Positions 53,614 through 62,514 of a stretch of DNA of 64,000 nucleotides are shown here, piece after piece. Source of the DNA: an uncultured Prevotellaceae bacterium. GTDB lineage: Bacteria > Bacteroidota > Bacteroidia > Bacteroidales > Bacteroidaceae. The first letter of the stretch is position 1. Every line of letters starts with the position of its first letter. Below the pieces are notes generated by a model. That model saw only the letters and a list, made by a program, of their open reading frames with translations, was not told the DNA's origin and did not search any database. The position numbers and the translations under genes were made by a program. Where the stretch lies: assembly GCA_902761605.1 (NCBI GenBank), contig CACWLC010000002.1, forward strand, positions 1-64,000, written 5' to 3'.

Positions 53614-55512
53614 CTATTTTATGCTCACGCAAAGCATGGTGAAATCATCGCTCTGCTCGGCGCCGTCGACAAAGGCATCGAGGGCGCATTTCATTTCTTC
53701 TATGAGGAAGTGGGAACGGGTCTTTGGGGTGCGCTCGCCGAAAGGCTGTGTGGACTCACGGAGTACGCGAAGCATGCGTTTCTCGCCAAACTGCTCCTGC
53801 GAGTGATTCTCGGCTTCGTTGACACCATCGGTGTAGATAAAGAGCAAACTGCCTCGGATGTCGCTAAGGTGTCCTCCGATGAAGGAGTAGTCGGCCCATA
53901 GTCCGATCGGAACGTTTGACTCGACGTCGAGGAAGCTGAATACGGTCTGCGTGGTGTGCTTGCGTCGCTCGCCGTAGATGGGAGGGTTGTGACCGCAGTT
54001 GCAGTAGTCAAGGTTGCCAGTCTTGAGATCGATGATGCCGATGAACATGGTAACGAATACGCCACTCTCGTTGTCGGCAGCCATCGTTTCGTTCATTTTT
54101 GTGGCGATAACCTCCGGAGGAAAGCCTTCCTTGGCAACAGTACGGAACAGGTTGACGGTGACAGCCATGGTGAGCGAAGCTGGAACGCCCTTGCCACTGA
54201 CATCGCCCAGACAGAAGAAGAGACGGTCGTCCTGCAGGAAGAAGTCGTAGAGGTCGCCACCCACCTCCTTGGCAGGAACGATGATGGCGTGCAGGTCTAT
54301 GTCGCGGCGGTCAGGGAATGCGGGGAAGGTGCGTGGCACCATCGACATCTGTATGTCGCGTGCGATGCGCAGTTCGCTGTCGATGCGTTCCTTGGCAAAA
54401 GTCGTGTCGGCCAGTTGGTTGTAGGCTTGACGCAGTTTCTGCATCTGCTTGCGGCGGCGGAAATAGTAGAAGATGAAGAAGGCGAGGGTGATGAGGATGA
54501 TAGCCAAGGCGGCCTGTATCTGTAGGTCCAGCTTGGAGAGTCGCAGGTCCTTGGCCTCGTTTTCTGCCCGTGTCACATCAAGCTGCGCGGCATACTCGTA
54601 GGACATCTGCTGCACCTCTGCGGTGTTGGCAGAGTCGCGGTATTTCTTGTAACGCATCTGATAGAGGTATGCCTGCCGGTAGTCGCCGAGGTTGGCGTAA
54701 GCTTTGGCCATGAATTCCAGGCGGTCGCTACCACCTTTGATGTTGGTGGCGATGTTTAGGGCCTCAGCGTAGCGGCCGTTCTTCATGGCATAGTAGAAAT
54801 TAACGGCAGAACCGAAGCTGTCATCGTGCCCGTTTTCGCGCTTCACCTTCTCGCGCTCGGCATAGGCGCGGTTGAAGTCGTCGCGACTGTATTGGTCTTC
54901 ATGGTATGCTAAGCAGATATAGCTCCACGCTGACAGCTTGTGCTGCATGATGACATCGGGCTCGGCCAATGCCTTACGGGCACAGTCGAGTACTTTCTCG
55001 GACTTCTTCTGATTGACGTAGATTTTCGCCATTCCTAAGTAGGGAGCTGCAGCGCTCTCGTCAGGGAAGAAGCGGTGCTGGTAGCTGATAGCCTCGTTGA
55101 ACTCGCGCTCGGCCTGGTCATAGTGGCTCAGGCTCGATGACATTGTGGCCAGCGCATACGTAGACGTGTAGAGCCCGAACTTACTGTCATGCTGGTAGGC
55201 GTAGTCGTGAATCTGGTGGGCCAGTTCCAGTCCGCGCGTGCGTGATACCTTGTTGAAACTATAGATAGCCTGGTTCGACCATGCCTTGTAGAACAATCGC
55301 TCCTGGCTGGGTCCAGCCTTGCGGCACGCCTCTATCAGTTGGTCCGTGATGTACATGAAACTGTCTGTCGCGCTCGAGCTGAAGTAGCGGTACATGTCCT
55401 TCTCCAACTGTGCGATGCGGTCGTCATCAGCACCCGATGTCTGCGCCGTCGCGGTCAGCATCACCATGACGGCCATCAGTGCGGCCATATATAATCTCCT
55501 CAGTATGCTCAT
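53614..55512 (-). CDS. TPR sensor with SpoIIE-type PP2C phosphatase domain
   Basis: This 632-residue protein has a signal peptide, periplasmic TPR-like helices (about 30-320), a TM helix (332-351) and a cytoplasmic coiled linker. A SpoIIE/RsbU phosphatase domain follows (about 385-632) with metal-binding VGGDLYDFF (419-427), LGDVSGKG (435-442) and a GxNPP-like GHNPPIYG. Such proteins dephosphorylate anti-sigma-factor antagonists or similar serine/threonine phosphoproteins. It is convergent with the two sensor kinases, 16 bases away. A shared pathway is possible but unproven. Confidence 0.9.
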   Translation of the reverse strand: MSILRRLYMAALMAVMVMLTATAQTSGADDDRIAQLEKDMYRYFSSSATDSFMYITDQLIEACRKAGPSQERLFYKAWSNQAIYSFNKVSRTRGLELAHQIHDYAYQHDSKFGLYTSTYALATMSSSLSHYDQAEREFNEAISYQHRFFPDESAAAPYLGMAKIYVNQKKSEKVLDCARKALAEPDVIMQHKLSAWSYICLAYHEDQYSRDDFNRAYAEREKVKRENGHDDSFGSAVNFYYAMKNGRYAEALNIATNIKGGSDRLEFMAKAYANLGDYRQAYLYQMRYKKYRDSANTAEVQQMSYEYAAQLDVTRAENEAKDLRLSKLDLQIQAALAIILITLAFFIFYYFRRRKQMQKLRQAYNQLADTTFAKERIDSELRIARDIQMSMVPRTFPAFPDRRDIDLHAIIVPAKEVGGDLYDFFLQDDRLFFCLGDVSGKGVPASLTMAVTVNLFRTVAKEGFPPEVIATKMNETMAADNESGVFVTMFIGIIDLKTGNLDYCNCGHNPPIYGERRKHTTQTVFSFLDVESNVPIGLWADYSFIGGHLSDIRGSLLFIYTDGVNEAENHSQEQFGEKRMLRVLRESTQPFGERTPKTRSHFLIEEMKCALDAFVDGAEQSDDFTMLCVSIK

Positions 55513-55527
55513 CCTTTATCTCGGATG

Positions 55528-55535
55528 CAAAGATA
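55528..55535 (-). promoter_or_regulatory. Promoter -7 element of the SpoIIE gene
   Basis: The minus strand reads TATCTTTG with TTTG (55556-55559) 20 bases upstream. It is an excellent match, 15 bases before the ATG. Confidence 0.65.
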
Positions 55536-55640
55536 GTACAAACCAAACGAAAAACCAAATAAATTTGAGTTTTTCTGTGGTTCAGCCTACTTTCGACATA
55601 TTCAAAGATACGGATAAGCAAGCAAAAAACAAATCCTAAG

Positions 55641-57626
55641 TTAATGCCATCCGCCACCGCCGGGGCCGCCACCACCTGGGCCACCGCCACCACCAGGACC
55701 GCTATTGCCACCTGTATAAGATGAGAGCGAGACGCTGGAACCGCCACTGACAGAGCCTCCGATATTAGCTACGCCACCGAAATATTCTGTGCCGCCACTG
55801 ACAGTTACACCCGACTTCAGGGATGTTGTGCCTGAAGTAGATACTACCAGTGTGTTACCTCCACTCGATGGGGTCTTGAATGCCAGAGCCACATCGCTGC
55901 CGTTATAAAGGGCATACCAGGTATTCTTGCTCCATGAAGATGATGAGTAGCAAGACTGTGAGAGACTGCTTCCTGACTCCAGACCACCGATAGCCACAAG
56001 GGTTCCGCCAGTGAAGTATAGTTTCTTCTGTTCCTCGCTGTTTGCATCGATAGCTACTTCAGGAGAGGTGGTGCCGATAGCATATACCACTCCACCCTTG
56101 ATATAGAGATTGCCGTTGGCATCGATACCGTCGTTGTTGGTAGCACGGGCATAGACATACCCATCTTCGATGGTCAGATCCTGAGCCGCATTGATGGCGT
56201 CATCGTATGCATTAACGGTAACATGACCACCTGTGATATTGAGGTAGTTCTTACTCTCAATACCCTCGCCATTACGTCCGCTGGTAGTTACGCTGATGGT
56301 ACCGCCCTTGATATTCAAGCCACCTGAATAAGTGTAGCTGTTGCCGTTCTGAGTCTTCACGCCAGCCTTGATACCCTTGGGTGAAGAGTAGTAGTTAGTG
56401 CTTATGCGATCTGTGTCGCCTGTATAATTGGTATTCTCTGTCGAACCGTTATTATAATAGAGTCCGCCCGAGGTGACTACTGTAATGGTGCCATCGGAGA
56501 TAGTCATCACGCCATCGCATTTCATGCCTTTACCACCTGAACCGGTAGCTGTCAGGTTGAGTGTACCTCCACTGATGTTCATATTGCAATCGCAGCTCAG
56601 ACCGCAGGCAGCCTTGGTCTCAGAATCCTCGCTGTCCCACTCGCCGTTGCCGGTAGTCTTTACGGTGATAGTACCGCCACTGATGTTCATATCACCTTCG
56701 CCCTTGATGCCTTTGGCTGCTATTGCAGAGCAGTTGATATCGATAGTTCCTCCGGAGATATAAATATTTCCGCTGTCCTCATCCTCATGGTCGGTTTTCT
56801 CGCCAGTAGATCCTGTGGTGGTATCCTCGATATCGCACTGGATACCATCGTCGCTCGTTCCGCTGATAGTAATGTTACCGCTCTCCATAAGAAAGTACTG
56901 CTCGCAGTTGATGCCGTCGCCTGCAGCAGAAGTCACATTGATAGTGGAATTTTTGATGGTGAAATACTCACCGGTCTTGATGCCATGCTTCTTATTACCC
57001 ACAACATTTAGCGTACCCTTCTGTGCAAACTCGGCATGACCTTTGATATATAGGCAACCCTTCTGAGAACCGCTGGCTGCATCAGTGAGAGTATTGGTGG
57101 TACCTGTAACTACCTTAACCTTGATGCGCTTGCCGTTCTGGATGTGTACGGCAGCACCGCTATTTAACGGAGTTGTATTGGTCAGCGTGAGGCCATTGAG
57201 TTCTATTGTTGCCTTGTAGGAGCCCGACATATAGAACTCGCCATCGCTTGATGATCCGCTGAGGTTATAGGTTATCTCTGTTGCCAGGTCATCACTCTGT
57301 GCGATACTTACATGAGCTCCGCTAACGGTTGGGGTTACATACTGTGCGATGTTTCCAGCCACAGTAACCTTTGCAGATGCGCCATCATATACCACACCGA
57401 TAGTTCCATCGGTAACCTCAGTGTTGTCAATCGTCATCGAACTTATTTCGCTCAATGTGAAAACCTTATTAAGGATAGTCAGCGTTGTACCATCACTATA
57501 GGTCATCTCGCCTGTCTGCGATGCAGGAAACTGATAGGTCACATTGCCCACCTGTACGTTCAAGGTCTGTGCCATTGCCGTAATGGCGACAAGAACAACG
57601 GATAATAGAGTTAAAAGCTTCTTCAT
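55641..57626 (-). CDS. Cthe_2159-like carbohydrate-binding parallel beta-helix protein
   Basis: This 661-residue protein has a signal peptide (MKKLLTLLSVVLVAITAMAQ). A short beta-domain and then many right-handed helix coils follow, built on a repeated I/V-SGGTI/L-x-V-T-x-T/G-K/GIK pattern (NISGGTITVKTTG, NIKGGTISVTTSG, NITGGHVTVNAYDDAINA). This is the DUF4353/Cthe_2159 type, members of which bind acidic polysaccharides such as polygalacturonate. It ends in a Gly/Pro-rich tail closing with WH. The tail would be exposed and is unusual for the family core. Its start codon overlaps the small gene upstream by 4 bases (ATGA), so the two are coupled. Confidence 0.8.
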   Translation of the reverse strand: MKKLLTLLSVVLVAITAMAQTLNVQVGNVTYQFPASQTGEMTYSDGTTLTILNKVFTLSEISSMTIDNTEVTDGTIGVVYDGASAKVTVAGNIAQYVTPTVSGAHVSIAQSDDLATEITYNLSGSSSDGEFYMSGSYKATIELNGLTLTNTTPLNSGAAVHIQNGKRIKVKVVTGTTNTLTDAASGSQKGCLYIKGHAEFAQKGTLNVVGNKKHGIKTGEYFTIKNSTINVTSAAGDGINCEQYFLMESGNITISGTSDDGIQCDIEDTTTGSTGEKTDHEDEDSGNIYISGGTIDINCSAIAAKGIKGEGDMNISGGTITVKTTGNGEWDSEDSETKAACGLSCDCNMNISGGTLNLTATGSGGKGMKCDGVMTISDGTITVVTSGGLYYNNGSTENTNYTGDTDRISTNYYSSPKGIKAGVKTQNGNSYTYSGGLNIKGGTISVTTSGRNGEGIESKNYLNITGGHVTVNAYDDAINAAQDLTIEDGYVYARATNNDGIDANGNLYIKGGVVYAIGTTSPEVAIDANSEEQKKLYFTGGTLVAIGGLESGSSLSQSCYSSSSWSKNTWYALYNGSDVALAFKTPSSGGNTLVVSTSGTTSLKSGVTVSGGTEYFGGVANIGGSVSGGSSVSLSSYTGGNSGPGGGGGPGGGGPGGGGWH

Positions 57627-57994
57627 CTTACTGTGATTTTATGTGTTCCGTTTTTGCTCTTTACTACGTATACTCCCTTATGCATCTGATCTTTCGATAC
57701 TTTGCTGCCTTTCAGGTCGTAGATTTCAGTAATATCATCCCCATCGACAATGGTAAACGACTCGATGCCGGTAGTTTCATTGGAGCTAGAGAAATACATC
57801 TTGCTCAGATTCGATAGAGTGAACGACTGGTCGCCAGCGGTTAACGTCGTACCCGAGATTGTTATACTCAGCGAAGATACCGATACAGATACTTTCGCTC
57901 CGTCAGTAGTCTCAAAGGTAAGATAGGTATAGTCTTCGGCATGCAGAGCCATACTTCCTATCAACAGCATGAATAATAAAAGTTTTTTCCTCAT
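57623..57994 (-). CDS. Small secreted protein with a T9SS-like C-terminal tail
   Basis: This 123-residue protein has a signal peptide (MRKKLLLFMLLIGSMALHA). A beta-rich segment resembles the N-terminal part of the next protein (TISGTTLTAGDQSFTLSNLSKMYF versus its own FTLSEISSMTI region). The tail IYDLKGSKVSKDQMHKGVYV plus KITVR resembles type IX secretion sorting domains of Prevotella proteins. The function is unknown. Coupling to the Cthe_2159-like gene suggests the two are exported or assembled together. Confidence 0.65.
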   Translation of the reverse strand: MRKKLLLFMLLIGSMALHAEDYTYLTFETTDGAKVSVSVSSLSITISGTTLTAGDQSFTLSNLSKMYFSSSNETTGIESFTIVDGDDITEIYDLKGSKVSKDQMHKGVYVVKSKNGTHKITVR

Positions 57995-58024
57995 CCTATA
58001 ACAGTTTTTTATAATTTACCGCTA

Positions 58025-58032
58025 CAAAGATA
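58025..58032 (-). promoter_or_regulatory. Promoter -7 element of the small-protein/Cthe_2159-like operon
   Basis: The minus strand reads TATCTTTG, 30 bases before the ATG at 57994. Confidence 0.55.
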
Positions 58033-58076
58033 AGGGAAAAACATGGAAAACCGACGATTTTTTCAACGAACAGCTG

Positions 58077-60119
58077 TTATTTTTCAACGAATAGCCACTG
58101 CTGGAGATGTCGATGGTGTATGGTAACTCTGTTTACCTGTTCACCAAGGGTGGTGTCTGCCTCACGGGGAAAATAGATGGGCATATCCTTTTGCAGGGGC
58201 ATGATACGGAGTTCCAACTGCTTACAATCCTTAGGAAGTCGCCATAAACCATAAAGGAACGGACGGCCATTGTAGAAGTTATCATCTATCAGTTTACCAT
58301 CGGCATATAGACGTGCCACATCGCCACGGTAGTCGATATTCAAGAGGAGATCAGTCCTGTCGACGTCCGGCAGATCGATGGTGTATACGGCTGCCTGATT
58401 GAAGTCCTCATCAGAAGGCTCTTCAGCAACCTTATTAACACCTATGGTAATGGTACGCAGCTTTCCGGCCTCACGAATCTTATTTATTGTTGGGGCCTTG
58501 ATTGCGACATCATGATGTCCTTCGTCATCCAAGAACAGTCTCTCTGCCTGATTGGGAGTAAGCAGATAGATATTCTTATATACAGGTACATTAGTTCCCT
58601 TGGCTTTCACGTTTCTCAGTACCTTGTTGCCAACAGCCAAAGTGGTGGGTATGCCCTTTATCTGCTCCAGATATATCTTCCCGTCTCGCTTGGCGATAAG
58701 CTGAGCTGTGGCATAGCGGATACCATCGATATTTACAGGCAGGATACACATCGTACCAGCAGGGATATTCAGTTTTGGCAGCTTCACCCCACAGGCCTCT
58801 AGCTGCACACCCTTCTTTGCAGAGAGGTTCTGCAGTCGCTCATAGTTATTAATAAAGATAAAGCCACTGCCATCTTTCGAACGGACTGCCCAGCGCAGGA
58901 AAGAATCATCACCTTTCTTAATATCCTGCTTACAAGGGAAGCTCGCCTCCATAGGTGCAAGAATGTCACCCCAGTCCTGCATAAAGAGATGAATCTTGCG
59001 AAGCATAAAGTAGTGAGGGTTATTCTGTCCGAACTCGCCAAGCGGAGCCTGGAAATCGTATGTTTTCACTGGCATGTCGTTATAGTTTGTTGCCGGTGTG
59101 CGCTGCATCTCGTTTAGCCACGTCTTTCCATCAGGGTTGGTACCTCCATGATACATATAGTAACCCAACAGATTAGAGCCGCTGCCCAACTTTACGATAG
59201 CCATCGAATAGGCATCCTCTGGATAGACGTATGGACGACGGTGGTAGGCAGTCATCATACCGCCTCCGAGTTCACAAGTGAAATAAGGATACTGTTCGTC
59301 GCCCTCGTTAAGTTTCTCTTTCTGATCACCGAGTTGTTCTGTTGCAATGGCAGTAGACGAACGGAAAGCCTTGAAATTGAAAGCCTTATAATAGTTGCCT
59401 GCTGTCTCCTCGAGAGAACGCTCCCAGAAGCCGTCGGCATAGTCTCCGTAGAGAGGTATCATCTCTCCAAAAGGCACAGGCGATGCCAGCTCAGGCCATC
59501 CGGTACGGGTATAGAACGGCAGGTCGAAGCCTATCTCATTAGCCATTCGTTTCAGAGCCATCAGATAAGAACCATGTCCACGGTATTCGTTATCAAACTG
59601 CATCGCCATCACCGGACCACCATCTTTCCACTGCAGACCTTGCACCTGGGTGAAGATCTGACGATATATCCGCTCAGTATATTTCAGGAACACAGGGTCT
59701 TCTGAACGCATCTTACATCCCTTTCCAAACAGCCAGTCGGGTATACCTCCACAACGCACCTCACCATGACAGAACGGGCCTATTCGCAGCACCACCGGCA
59801 TATTTTCCGCCTTGCATACCTCAAGGAACTGACGCAGGTTACGCTGTCCGCTCCAGTCGAACAAACCTTCTGTCTCCTCGATATGGTTCCAGAATACATA
59901 ACAGGCGATGACAGTAACTCCGCCATCCTTCATCTTCCTCACTTCCCCACTCCACTCATCAGCAGGGATACGGGAATAATGTACCTCGCCCATCACAGGA
60001 CATACACGGCGCCCATCGATAATCAAACTATACTTATCCCATGTCACAACGGGTACATTTCCTGCCTCTATAGTCAGAGCCAGTGCTAACAGGACTGTCA
60101 ATAATATAACTTTTTTCAT
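58077..60119 (-). CDS. Secreted GH35 beta-galactosidase-like enzyme
   Basis: This 680-residue protein has a signal peptide (MKKVILLTVLLALALTIEAG) and a GH35 TIM barrel: GEVHYSRIPADEW, ACYVFWNHIEETEG, RIGPFCHGEVRCGGIPDWL. Glu178 in MQFDNEY is the acid/base and Glu283 in TCELGGG the likely nucleophile. The acid/base motif has FDNEY where most family members have IENEY. C-terminal beta-domains follow. It would remove terminal beta-galactose, for instance from pectic galactan side chains. It is a single-gene transcription unit. Confidence 0.9.
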   Translation of the reverse strand: MKKVILLTVLLALALTIEAGNVPVVTWDKYSLIIDGRRVCPVMGEVHYSRIPADEWSGEVRKMKDGGVTVIACYVFWNHIEETEGLFDWSGQRNLRQFLEVCKAENMPVVLRIGPFCHGEVRCGGIPDWLFGKGCKMRSEDPVFLKYTERIYRQIFTQVQGLQWKDGGPVMAMQFDNEYRGHGSYLMALKRMANEIGFDLPFYTRTGWPELASPVPFGEMIPLYGDYADGFWERSLEETAGNYYKAFNFKAFRSSTAIATEQLGDQKEKLNEGDEQYPYFTCELGGGMMTAYHRRPYVYPEDAYSMAIVKLGSGSNLLGYYMYHGGTNPDGKTWLNEMQRTPATNYNDMPVKTYDFQAPLGEFGQNNPHYFMLRKIHLFMQDWGDILAPMEASFPCKQDIKKGDDSFLRWAVRSKDGSGFIFINNYERLQNLSAKKGVQLEACGVKLPKLNIPAGTMCILPVNIDGIRYATAQLIAKRDGKIYLEQIKGIPTTLAVGNKVLRNVKAKGTNVPVYKNIYLLTPNQAERLFLDDEGHHDVAIKAPTINKIREAGKLRTITIGVNKVAEEPSDEDFNQAAVYTIDLPDVDRTDLLLNIDYRGDVARLYADGKLIDDNFYNGRPFLYGLWRLPKDCKQLELRIMPLQKDMPIYFPREADTTLGEQVNRVTIHHRHLQQWLFVEK

Positions 60120-60175
60120 TTATGCTTATACTTTATTCACTAGTGTCTTCTCATCATAAAATTACGTTTTTGCTG

Positions 60176-60183
60176 CAAAAATA
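60176..60183 (-). promoter_or_regulatory. Promoter -7 element of the GH35 gene
   Basis: The minus strand reads TATTTTTG with TTG (60203-60205) 19 bases upstream. A TTACGAATAA-like motif lies between the two boxes. Confidence 0.5.
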
Positions 60184-60332
60184 CAATTATTTATTCGTAA
60201 ATCAATAGCAAATTTGTTCAAAAATACGTATTATTCTTTAAACAGCATCAAAACAAAAGTGAAAAAGAATAAAAATCAAACAAACAACTATCTATTTGAG
60301 GGAGAAATCCTTGTTGTTTTGCAAAAAATTAA

Positions 60333-60340
60333 TACCTTTG
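60333..60340 (+). promoter_or_regulatory. Promoter -7 element of fhs
   Basis: TACCTTTG has TTG (60311-60313) 19 bases upstream, 25 bases before the ATG at 60366. Confidence 0.6.
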
Positions 60341-60365
60341 CCAACGAAAGAATAAATATATCAAT

Positions 60366-62045
60366 ATGAAAACTGACATACAGATAGCACGGGAATGTGA
60401 GTTGAAGCCTATTGGCGACATTGCCTCACAGTTAGGAATCGCCCTAGAGGAAATAGAACCATATGGACGTTATATGGCCAAAGTGCCGGTAACACTCATT
60501 GATGAGAAGAAGGTAAAGGAAAGTCGTCTGATTCTAGTGACTGCCATCAGTCCAACGAAGGCGGGTATTGGAAAGACCACTGTTAGCATCGGTCTGACTT
60601 TGGGTCTCAATCGTTTGGGGAAGAAAGCTGCCGTAGCGCTTCGTGAGCCTTCGCTGGGCCCCTGTTTCGGTATGAAAGGCGGTGCTGCTGGAGGTGGATA
60701 TGCTCAGGTGTTGCCGATGGAGAAGATCAATCTGCATTTTACGGGTGACTTCCATGCTGTAACTTCTGCTCACAACACCATCAGTGCCTTGCTCGACAAC
60801 TACCTATACCAGCACCGAAAGGATGGCTTTTCATTGCGTGAGATCTTCTGGAAACGTGTGCTCGATGTGAACGACCGGGCTTTGCGTAATGTAGTGACAG
60901 GCTTAAAGGGCGATGGCGTGGTTTCTGAGACTGGCTTTGATATCACGCCAGCTTCAGAACTGATGGCTATTCTTTGTCTGGCGACCAGTGAGGAGGATTT
61001 GCAACGGCGAATTGAGAATATTGTGCTGGGCATTACGGCTGATGGCAAACTATTCAAAGTGAAAGACCTAGGTGTGGCAGGAGCTATTACCGTACTGATG
61101 CGCGATGCCCTTTCCCCCAATTTGGTACAGACGACAGAAAATACACCAGCCTTTGTCCATGGTGGTCCATTTGCCAATATTGCACATGGATGTTCAAGTG
61201 TCGTGGCCACAAAGATGGCCATGAGTTATTGCAACTATGTTGTTACTGAAGCAGGCTTTGGTGCAGACCTCGGTGCAGAGAAATTCTTCGACATCAAGTG
61301 CCGTAAGACCGGACTTCAACCTCGTTTGGTGGTTATCGTTGCCACTACCCAGGGACTGAAGATGCATGGTGGCGTGAACCTCGAACAGATCAAAGAGCCT
61401 AATAGCAAAGGATTAACAGAGGGCCTGAAGAATCTTAATCGTCACATTCGCAATATGCAGGGCTTTGGACAGCCAGTCGTGGTCACACTCAACCGTCACG
61501 ACACCGATATTGATGATGAAATTGACATTGTGCGTAAGAACTGTGAAGACTTGGGTGTGGGCTTTGCCGTAAACGAGGCTTTTTTAAAGGGAGGTGAAGG
61601 CGCCACAGAATTGGCACAGACCGTCGTTGACACGATTGAAAGACAACAACCGCTGCCCATCCACTTTACCTACAAGGAGGCTGATCAGTTAGAAGACAAA
61701 ATTGAAAAAGTCTGCAAACGTATCTATGGAGCTGCTGCTGTGGAGTACAGCAAGACGGCGAAGAAAAAACTGGAGGCGCTACGTGCCACCTTCACCGACG
61801 AAGATGGAACTATTGCCCATTATCCTGTATGCATCGCCAAGACCCAGTTCTCTTTCTCAGCCGATTCTACCCGTTATGGTTCCCCAGAGGGTTTCACTAT
61901 CCGTATCCGCGATGTCATTCTCAACTGTGGCAGCGAGATGATTGTGGCCATCGCCGGCGACATGCTCCGTATGCCAGGACTGCCAAAGAGTCCGCAGGCC
62001 GAGCGTATCACCATCGTTAATGGGGAAATCGAAGGGTTATCGTAA
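60366..62045 (+). CDS. fhs: Formate-tetrahydrofolate ligase
   Basis: This 559-residue cytoplasmic enzyme makes 10-formyl-tetrahydrofolate from formate, ATP and tetrahydrofolate. The P-loop [16 protein letters not shown] (family form is usually TPTPxGEGKTT, so Ile replaces Glu) is near residues 61-76. [27 protein letters not shown] and the C-terminal [13 protein letters not shown] are also characteristic. The length matches the family (about 556). It has its own promoter and no folate-pathway neighbour in the window. Confidence 0.96.
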   Translation: MKTDIQIARECELKPIGDIASQLGIALEEIEPYGRYMAKVPVTLIDEKKVKESRLILVTAISPTKAGIGKTTVSIGLTLGLNRLGKKAAVALREPSLGPCFGMKGGAAGGGYAQVLPMEKINLHFTGDFHAVTSAHNTISALLDNYLYQHRKDGFSLREIFWKRVLDVNDRALRNVVTGLKGDGVVSETGFDITPASELMAILCLATSEEDLQRRIENIVLGITADGKLFKVKDLGVAGAITVLMRDALSPNLVQTTENTPAFVHGGPFANIAHGCSSVVATKMAMSYCNYVVTEAGFGADLGAEKFFDIKCRKTGLQPRLVVIVATTQGLKMHGGVNLEQIKEPNSKGLTEGLKNLNRHIRNMQGFGQPVVVTLNRHDTDIDDEIDIVRKNCEDLGVGFAVNEAFLKGGEGATELAQTVVDTIERQQPLPIHFTYKEADQLEDKIEKVCKRIYGAAAVEYSKTAKKKLEALRATFTDEDGTIAHYPVCIAKTQFSFSADSTRYGSPEGFTIRIRDVILNCGSEMIVAIAGDMLRMPGLPKSPQAERITIVNGEIEGLS

Positions 62046-62086
62046 GAAGCTTCCCTAACTTTCCTTTAGCTTACTGCTTAGCAGAT

Positions 62087-62171
62087 ATTCCCAGCCTGGG
62101 AATGTTTTGTTCCCACAGTGGGAATAAAATGTTCCCAGGTGGGGAACAATTTGTTTCCTTTATGAGGAAAC
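62087..62171. repeat. Array of four phased short palindromes
   Basis: Four palindromes with 6-7-base arms follow each other: ATTCCCA/TGGGAAT, TTCCCAC/GTGGGAA, GTTCCC/GGGAAC and GTTTCCT/AGGAAAC. Their centres are at about 62095, 62117, 62139 and 62162, that is every 22-23 bp. They lie downstream of fhs in a 469-bp gene-free gap between convergent genes. None has a clean T-run of a terminator. Confidence 0.85.
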
Positions 62172-62306
62172 TATCTGAAAAATAGATGGACTTATTATGA
62201 AATAAGTGGCTCAAGCTAAAAAATAATAAAGGATTATTTGCAAAAAATGCCAATCCCTAACATTTTAGAGTGTAATCACCTCATAATAAGCAACTTTCAG
62301 AAATCC

Positions 62307-62381
62307 ATCCCTCACCTAATCCCTAACATCAACCCTCACTCCTACCCTCATACCTCAGATGTTAGGGTTGAGGTGAGGGAT
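62307..62381. repeat. 24-bp-arm inverted repeat with TCCCTAACAT direct repeats
   Basis: Arms 62307-62330 and 62358-62381 pair at 22 of 24 positions around a 27-base pyrimidine-rich loop. TCCCTAACAT occurs directly at 62254, 62320 and 62401, and GTTAGGG on the same strand at 62361, 62384 and 62449. No open frame of interest is seen in 62046-62514. Confidence 0.8.
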
Positions 62382-62514
62382 TTGTTAGGGTTAAAAAGTA
62401 TCCCTAACATATTTAACGTACTTATTATAAACCAATTACGCTAATAACGTTAGGGTTATCACTTATAAAACGAATGAACTCAGATAAACAATAGATGTTG
62501 CCGCATTTTCCATT

